Source: Sphagnum magellanicum (taxonomy: Eukaryota > Streptophyta > Sphagnopsida > Sphagnales > Sphagnaceae). Taken from it: DNA of 64,000 nt. The notes below the pieces were generated by a model that worked only from the letters and a program-made list of their open reading frames with translations, was not told where the DNA came from and did no database searches. Location: contig CM038913.1 in the NCBI GenBank assembly GCA_021904315.1, forward strand, positions 7,749,958 to 7,813,957, read 5' to 3'. Each line of letters opens with the position of its first letter. The first letter of the stretch is position 1. A program made the position numbers and the translations under genes. Positions 56,777 through 64,000 of the stretch are shown piece by piece.

Positions 56777-56789
56777 ATTATAATGCATA

Positions 56790-58784
56790 TTCTACCATAC
56801 CTTGGTGTAGGAACCTCCACATGTCGCAAAATAATTGCTTTGAATAGATGAATGAAATCCCATCTATTGACATGTTGCATCAACAACTTGAAAAGGTTGT
56901 TGTGTCAAACTTTTTTGTTGTTGCAAACAAAAGGCCAAGTTGTTATATATAATGGCAAATTGATAGGATTAAAATTCTCACCACTAAATAGATTATGTGG
57001 TTTAGTCTTTCATTGTCATTTGTGAAGCTAAAAACTTATTTCCTCCAAAAATGTTATCTCATTTTAGGACAAATTAGTGCCTTCTTGCACATGCCAAGTT
57101 TGAAATACATTTGGCCTTTCCAAAACCCCCTTTCGTTTGGAACCCCCAACACATTGATTGATGTCATCAAAGCAAAACTAGAATTTGTGAATTCGAGGCT
57201 CCAACCACTATTTTATTAGTTGAGCCCACCATCCACAATAGGAGGAAATAAGAACACCAATGTGATTTTAAAAATATGATAGGACCTAGTTACAAGCTTG
57301 CAAGGTTGTTTTGTGCATTGCAAAACATTGAACATGTGATGAAGGGGGGCAATGTTCAATGCAAAAAATGCCATCTTTGCATGATGTTTCAAGCACCTCT
57401 ATAGACGCATTTGCATCCATTGGGTTTTGTGTTGGCATCATATGTGAACCCAAACTATGTTGGATGGAGGTTGTGTCCAGACATGGATGAAAAATATTAA
57501 CAAGATTCTGCTTATGTGAATCCCATTTGACTTGAGAAGAAGACTTAATTAATGTTTGGTGGAACCAAAAGTTAAACATGAAACAAACATCATGCATGTA
57601 TGTTTTGTCAACAACTATAATTTTATGTGGGTTATCAGATTTTGTTGCACCTCAAAGTGTGAATGCACATTAAGGTGGCTCATTTTTTGAGTCATGGTGC
57701 CCATATTTGTAGAGTGCCCTTTCTTTGGACACCTATAATGAATAATAAAAATGATCAAACTAAGAATTTGAAAATGATTATACATTAACAACTTGATTAT
57801 GAAAATACACGTGTATATTATTTTTCAATAAAAACACACCCACTTTTCACGATGAACTTTTGAAATACAAAAACATGGACTGGTTGATAGACTAAAATGG
57901 TAGAAAATAAAGAGGATCATATTAATTCCATTCCAAATTATTTACAGTGATTCAATATATGGTGTAACATCAAATCATAAACTTTTATCTAAAAGTTTGC
58001 CATGAAAAATCATAATCAATTTTTAATTAGGGATTTTTGATTGGTCAAAATTGAGCCATATTTTCATAAGTCCTTAATATAGTTTTTTTCTTCTTCAAAT
58101 TTCAATTTTTTTGGGCAAGAGGTATATATATTTGGAATATGTAGGTGAGTTCATGTTAATATGGATTTTATTGCTTTGGGTACATGGACTTTATTACCAT
58201 TGAACCCATGTTACTGAAAAATGTCAAAAATTTAACATTGTATAATCTACTTTTGTGAATTCTTGTTTCTTTTTAAAATGAACCACCTTAAAAAGTACAT
58301 ACACACCAAATTTTTTTTCATTATGATCAAGATCATTGTTGTTACAACCACTTTTCAACTAAATGTAATACAAGGTAAATTACTTAAAAACCCAAACATA
58401 GTCATTAAATGTGGTTGCAAACAAATAGGTATCTTGTTTACCTTATTACTGAAACTAGATGTCATGCATTGTTTATGATAAATTACAAGTTGGCAAGAAA
58501 AAAAATTCTATGGCAAAAAAAACTATGTTATAAGGAAACAACACTACTTATATATTGAGAGAAATTCATGAAGAACAAGTACACAACATGCATTTGGAAG
58601 AGTTTGAAAACTTACATGTTTCATAAAATCACTCCATTGTCAAACTCAAAAGTCCCAAAATGCTAACCAATTGTTAAGTTCCACAATTCCACCTTTGCTA
58701 ATAGCTCCAAAGGAGTACCACCAACACTTAATGGTGGCATATCAAACTTTGGACTTTTCCAGTGATGTGGAGTTCTTATATTCA
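56790..58784. other. Gene-free stretch
   Basis: Open frames 56995-57219 (+) and 57286-57597 (-) have no recognised motif. The latter lies downstream of, and in the same direction as, the 58785-59500 pseudogene and could be its distant 3' part. Confidence 0.45.
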
Positions 58785-59500
58785 AAACAACATGCCAAGT
58801 GCCAAGTGCCAATCTTGTAATTTCAATTTAATCAATTGTTTTATGTGCTTATATGTAAATTATGTCCAATGAAAATAACAAGTGTGTTCCTTGTCATCCA
58901 TTCACATAGTTGTGGGATCATTTGAACCATAAATATTACAAACATCGTTCCAATTTGCTTATGTATTATTTACCATAAACCACTTAAAATGGGGCTTACT
59001 AATGCCATTCCTTGCCATAACTTCATTCAATTTTGTCCACATGATGCATTATATAGTTGTGTTCTTTGATTGCATGTCACATGTAGTAATGGTCATCATT
59101 TTATAATACATTGGGTCGTAGACATGGCAAACCATGGTGGTCTGATTTTCTACATGTTTGACATGGTCAAACATAATCCATGCATTTTCTAGGTCCCCTT
59201 TAAGTTGCATTTGCCTCACAAGATCCATGCCACTAATTAGGCCTTCCATAGACATTTTGAAAAGGAAGATGTTTTGACTTGACATTTACCTAAGGAAGTA
59301 ACTACCTTGCATGTAATCAAAAGGATTTTTGGCTTTGAAAGCCAATATATTGTCTATGTGTCCATGATTACAAAGGTAATATTTCAAACATGCAATCAAA
59401 TTATGAACATTAGGCCAATACAATGTAAAACATTTGTTCATCACCCTTCAATAATCTAACATGCTTTCACCATCATCATTTAGAATGTGTTCTAATAAAA
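58785..59500 (-). pseudogene. Transposase-like repeat-encoded protein, broken
   Basis: In the minus direction the reading is LNAFKAKNPF-like sequence, then an open 78-codon frame (59285-59049) with GMDLVRQMQLKGDLENAW, FDHVKHVENQ and HVYDPMYYKMMTITTCDMQS. Beyond its stop the homologous frame continues as MWTKLNEVMARNGISKPHF, ANWNDVCNIYGSNDP and KHIKQLIKLKLQDWH, with stops in between (TAA, TGA, TAA). The pattern resembles a repeat-encoded protein family of plants that may be MULE-related transposase. The D...D...W-type residues are suggestive, but I cannot place the catalytic triad. The neighbouring solo LTR begins at 59567. Confidence 0.5.
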
Positions 59501-59566
59501 AAGATTTGTTTATTGCCAACTCTATTGTAAAAGATTTAATATTTGAAATTTGGTTAACCTCCTTTC

Positions 59567-60444
59567 TGTCGCAACTTTAGCCTTGGGCTTGCGATTAAGG
59601 TAAGGGCTTGCAAGAGTGAGGGACAAGAGGGAGGCCCAAGAGGCACATCTTATACTCTCGGGAGTGCAGGAAAGTGTGAGAAAATGAGCCCTCACACTCC
59701 CAAGTGAGCTCCCACTTGAGGAATTGGAGTCCCGATGGACTCTTGAATCTTCAAGGAGCAATTTTAGGGATCAAAACCCATTGGATTGAAGAGTTATTTA
59801 TATCATTAGAAATATATTGAAACTTAGATGTCTAAAATGGGCTTGCATGATTCATTTGGTTATGGCCAAAAGAAAGTCCGGGAATCAAATTGGCAGTTTG
59901 ATTCCTGACCACTAAAAGTCGGGAATCGACCTGATTTCCTTATGTGCAGGTGGCATGCGACATACCATTAGAAAGCTCTTAACGAGGGCTACAATTTTTC
60001 TTCAGACCTCTTTTCAATTGGAGGTCTTCACACAAAGTTATGGGGCCCCAAAATTGCGGGAGTCCCAACTTTGGGAATTTCGGGACTCCCAGGACAAAAT
60101 GCCATTTGGATGTGGGCCTCATGGAGAGGCACAAAGTATACATAAAGGGGAAGGTGGTGGCTTCCCCCAAGTCCGGGCCATGGTGAGTCTTGTGAGTCTA
60201 AGTTTGCTTGTGGTTTGTCCTGACACCAAGAGTGCTCCAACTATGCACTAACCAACTTGTTGTTTGGTTTTGTGTAGATTCGTGTGAGTGATTAATCACT
60301 TGTCATTCTTCCTAGTCCCATTTCGGAGCTCTAGCACGCCCTTCTACCCCCAAAGTGCTACGAGCCAGGGAATGTGCCCTAACTCCTTGCTCTTCCATTG
60401 TTTTCACTTCCTTTGAGTCTATCAAGGAGCTCAAGGGTGCGTCA
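59567..60444 (+). mobile_element. Solo LTR, same family as 13453-14418
   Basis: An 878-bp LTR starting TGTCGCAACTTTAGCC and ending GGTGCGTCA. The 5-bp target duplication is CTTTC (59562-59566 and 60445-60449). It aligns with the reverse complement of 13453-14418 along its whole length, including AAGTCCGGGCCATG/AAGTCCGGGCC and GTGCTCCAACTATGCACTAACC. A TATA-like TATACATAAAGGGG lies at 60137-60150. Differences from the first copy are many, so both insertions are old or belong to subfamilies. Confidence 0.9.
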
Positions 60445-60449
60445 CTTTC

Positions 60450-61255
60450 TAACCATATATTTGATCTGAAATGTTGTTGCTTGACATTTGCCTTGTGTAA
60501 CAAGATGGACGTGCATCCCAAGGTGAATTGTTACTTGTGTTGAATATTGCAATTTGTGAATAATTTAATACATTTGTCTTGGGTATGCTTGCACAAAGAA
60601 TGGAGGTGTAACAAAATGGAGGCAAACAATTGATACAACAATCAATCGATGATTGTTGTGACCATCTTTCATTATCTTTGTTGAATTAACACTCCATGTA
60701 GTTTTGTTATGTAATAAATTCATTTAATGGATGAAGAATGGGTATATATCATTTTGGCATCAAAGGTGTTTAATACATTTTGTCACTTTAAACTTGAGGC
60801 CAAAATCATTCTTGATGTTGGCGGTCATCATTCTAGACCAATTGCGACCATCATATTCTCAATCCATGTTGTGCATTTGTCTCAAATCTCCATCTTCATT
60901 AGAAACAGGAGGGAGTTCAAAGATAATGTCCTTGTCAAAGCTTGGTGGAAGATATTACACTTCCTAAATTTTTGTAATGTTGTAGTCCAAACCTTTCAAC
61001 TCATTTGTGGAATGTGGGGTGTGAGAAAAAAATTGGAGATAATAAATGACATTAGGAATCAAAGAGGAGATTGAAGATGGCATATGTATGATGTTTGAAT
61101 GCGAAGACTAGGTACATGAAGGATTAGGGCCAATGGATGCAAAAGAAAGAGATGTAATAGGAGCATGGAATGAAAAGACACACCTTCAAATGAATCAAAC
61201 AATTCAATAATTGGTATATTTTGGATTGATGAAAAAAGGTTTGTGCTTGATAAGG
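60450..61255. other. Gene-free stretch
   Basis: A 115-codon open frame at 60727-61074 (+) has no recognised family; its context gives no support for a gene. Confidence 0.45.
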
Positions 61256-61258
61256 TCA

Positions 61259-62580
61259 CACTAGTAGAAATCAGCCAAAATGTAACCATCCAATTTACGA
61301 CTACATGCGACTTATAGTCGTTTGCGACTAGATTTGAGAATATTTGCAACTACAAGACTAACTTTCAACAATTTTGGTCATTTTCACAACTATGATGCAA
61401 CTATTAAAAATTTCATCCTATTGGTTACATCAATTTTATATTTATTTTCATCCATTAATAGGCTGATATGTCCCATTAGTCGCACTAGTGACCAAATTAG
61501 TTGCATCCTAAAGGTATTTTATAATGACATAGGGGTATATTTTAATGTATGTACTAAAATTATATATATATATAATATGCATACATATGTATATTGTTCA
61601 TATAATGAATCGCAAAATTAATATTTGAACTTTGAATTTTTTTATTCAAATCTGAAAATTGTTATTTCAATTCTTAAAAACATTATTTGAATTTGAAAAT
61701 TTTGATTTGAATATGATATTTTCAATTCAAAAAGACTAATTTGATCTAAAAATTGATTTTGAATTCTAAATTAATATTTTCGAATCCAAAAATTAGTATT
61801 TCAATTCAGAAAATTATAATTGATCATAAAAATGGAATATTTTGAATATTCCATTTAATTTTGAATATTTTTATGTCAATATGAAAATTTATATTTCAGC
61901 TATGAAGTTTTTTCATTTATATTTTAAATAATCATTTAATTCAAACCTGAAATTTAGATTCCAAATTATTATTTTAGATTTTCAAAATTAATACTTCAAG
62001 TCTGAAAATTAGTAATTGAGTCTAAAAATGGACATTTCAATTTTGAATATTGTTATTTGAATATGAAAATTAACATTTCAATTCTGAAAATTGGTATTTA
62101 AATTCAAAAAACTTATTTGATCTAAAAACTGATATTTGAATTCTAAATTATTATTTTTGAATCTAAAAATTATTATTTCAATTTAAAATTTTTTATTGAC
62201 TCTAAAATTTGGCAACTTGATTTTAAATAATTTTATTTCAACTTGAAATTTGATATTTGAATTTTGAAGTTTAAAATTTAAATTTTAAGAAATTATTTGA
62301 CTTGAAAGTTGAAATGGGAATTCCAAATTATTATTTTGGATTCTCAAAATTAATATTTCAATTCAGAAAATTATTAATTGAGTCTTCAAATGAAAATTTT
62401 AATTTGGAATATTATTATTTGAATCTGAAAGTTACCATTTCAATTTTGAAATTTGTTATTTAACTTCAAAAAACTTCAAAAAACTGATATTTGAATTCTG
62501 AATTACTATTTTGGAATCTTAAATTTATATTTTAATTCAAAAAATTATTGATTGAATCTCAAGGGTTTTTTCTACTAGTG
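61259..62580. mobile_element. CACTA-ended non-autonomous element filled with tandem repeats
   Basis: Starts CACTAGTAGAAATCAGCC and ends TTTTTTCTACTAGTG, so the outer 12 bases (CACTAGTAGAAA) are perfect inverted repeats. The left subterminal region has ACGACTACATGCGACTTATAGTCG motifs, akin to GTCGCATGCAACT in the MITE at 11064. Flanking triplets (TCA, CTA) do not match, so the target duplication is not confirmed. No transposase coding. Confidence 0.65.
61761..62570 (+). repeat. ~180-bp tandem repeat, about five copies
   Basis: The marker GAATTCYAAATTANTATTTTNGAATC recurs at 61761, 61957, 62138, 62318 and 62493 (spacings 196, 181, 180, 175). It is followed each time by AATTNATATTTCAATTCAGAAAATTA and ATTGAGTCTAAAAATG. 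Within each unit a 20-25 bp TTGAATCTGAAAATT motif repeats. Confidence 0.75.
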
Positions 62581-62584
62581 CTAT

Positions 62585-63750
62585 CCATAATAAATCACTT
62601 TTATAAATAATTATAAATGATTATGTTTATTAAATCTAAGTGATAGTAAATAATTATTGTTATGACACAGATTTGTATATTATATAATTTATATTTTTTA
62701 TTAGAAGAAATTAATTAATTAAATTAATGTGACATTATTTTAAAATCATTTTAATTACTTCATATAAAAATTAATTAGTATGTGCATAATTATTTTCTAA
62801 TTGAACATAATTATTCACACTCTTTAATTTATAACTTCAATCCTGAATTAAAAATTTGGAAAAATTATAGTGTAGTTAGAATAATTATTTTACTGATTTT
62901 AATTTCACAAATTATTATACAATAATATTATCTTAAAAAATTCTGTGATTATCATCTATGATAAATATTTTATAGTAATTTTACAGTAATTATGAAAATT
63001 AATGTTATGTCTAACAAATTATTGTATTTATAGTTAATAATTACCAAGAGAAAAAAATTATTTGACTTATAATAATTTTTATAAAAATAAATTTTATTAT
63101 ACAATAAATAATGTGATTAGTTGAATAATAATTCTTCAAAAAAATTTGTAGGAATTTACTTTCCAATAACAATTGTTAATTCATGATATATAATTTTAAA
63201 ATAAGTATTTAAAATATCTAATTTTAAATTATAGTCATTAAATGAATTTCATATTAATTATATTATATATAGTTTGATAAGATTCTGAAAAGTAATTAAA
63301 TATTTTAAAATATTTTATTATTTATGAGTTATGTATTAATAACTTGTGAAGAATTAGATAGTTAGTTTGTCAAATATGAAGAAGATATTACTTATTTAAG
63401 TAATTAACAATGAATAATAAATATTTGTAGTGTATAGTTTATAATTTAAATATATGTAAATTTCATCATTATGAATTAAATGATTATTTAATTATCTAGT
63501 ACTTGAATTGTTTAAAAATCTAAAAACACTAGAAGTAAGGGATGAAGAAAGTTTTGGATTTACAACTTAGTTTGTAAGGAAGTTGCAACTTCAAAACTTA
63601 TCCCATATTGTTTGTTCTCCATTCCTATTTTGAACACTATGTAAAGAAAGGGGTGTGCCTATGTAATTTCACATTAAGAAGTTTGTGCACATGTGATGAG
63701 CTAATCAAAAGGCTCAACCCAAAACAAAAAAACAAATAATGCACAATTCT
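62585..63750. other. Very AT-rich gene-free stretch
   Basis: Nothing recognised. Confidence 0.6.
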
Positions 63751-63754
63751 AAAG

Positions 63755-64000
63755 TACATACCTCCCCAACCTACTTATCTATTTAGCTAGGTAAGTTCCT
63801 AATTTGACCTACCCATCTAGGTCAGCTTATGTACCTACCTACTTAAGTACTTACCTATATGAGTAGGTATTTAGCCTAGGAAGGTAAAACCTACTTATTT
63901 ATTTTTTTACCTAAGTAGGTAGGTAGGTAGGTAGGTAGGTAGGTAGGTAAGGATTGTAGGCACCTATTTATGTACCTACCAACTTAATATTAATATTTTT
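63755..64000. repeat. CCTA/TAGG-rich array with a pure (TAGG)n core
   Basis: Variants of ACCTACCTA and TAGGTAGG. A perfect GTAG/TAGG run lies at 63915-63949. It continues to the window edge. Confidence 0.8.

Noticed and set aside
56470-56886. Minus-strand frames with GWVMGM repeats as a gene
   Set aside because: They are translations of the hAT MITE's TACCCA repeats.
1-64000. CRISPR arrays, bacterial operons or phage genes
   Set aside because: No regular repeat-spacer pattern or prokaryotic gene organisation; introns and plant transposons show a nuclear plant genome.

Overview
This is a nuclear DNA window from a land plant. It is strongly AT-rich and almost entirely non-genic. Plant features seen: a spliced gene encoding a membrane RING-H2 E3 ligase with canonical GT/AG introns, CACTA-, hAT- and Ty3/gypsy-type elements, and TTTAGGG-type motifs. 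One convincing gene in 64 kb, many layers of decayed transposons, and two pogo/Tigger-type transposases suggest a large repeat-rich genome. A fern, lycophyte or gymnosperm seems likelier than a compact angiosperm, but that is inference; I cannot name the species.

Layout. 1-4.4 kb: AT-rich DNA with low-copy tandem repeats and a degenerate AAACCTA tract. 4.42-7.87 kb: a complete pogo/Tigger-like DNA transposon with 25-bp inverted ends and a TA target duplication. Its transposase frame carries four stops, each explained by a transition in a CG or CHG context. 7.9-16 kb: gene-free DNA holding a CACTA-type MITE (11064-11215), a CACTA-like end and a solo LTR (13453-14418, minus strand, TSD AACAT). 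16.2-26.8 kb: a decayed Ty3/gypsy retrotransposon with direct LTRs, gag zinc knuckle, protease, start of reverse transcriptase and integrase; most of RT/RNase H is missing. 27.7-28.3 kb: a GC-rich island with a 20-base poly-G run and Helitron-like features. 30.7-31.7 kb: a second, different pogo-type transposase pseudogene. 33.38 kb: a Helitron-like 3' terminus in minus orientation. 35-36.5 kb: low-complexity arrays and another CACTA-like end.

42.8-47.0 kb holds the single intact host gene: a five-exon, 383-residue membrane RING-H2 ubiquitin ligase with a long pyrimidine-rich 5' leader containing upstream ORFs and probably a 5'UTR intron. Beyond it lie T-rich tandem repeats, decayed coding sequence (48.4-51.0 kb), a ~75-bp tandem array (54 kb), a textbook hAT MITE (56471-56776, 8-bp TSD), a minus-strand pseudogene of a repeat-encoded protein (58.8-59.5 kb), and a second solo LTR of the same family as the first but in the opposite orientation (59567-60444, TSD CTTTC). 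A CACTA-ended element filled with a ~180-bp tandem repeat (61259-62580) and a TAGG/CCTA-rich array finish the window.

Apart from the RING gene nothing looks functional. The interest lies in the transposon record: exact ends and target duplications, methylation-context decay, gene-like leader sequence inside a transposon, and several unnamed repeat families.
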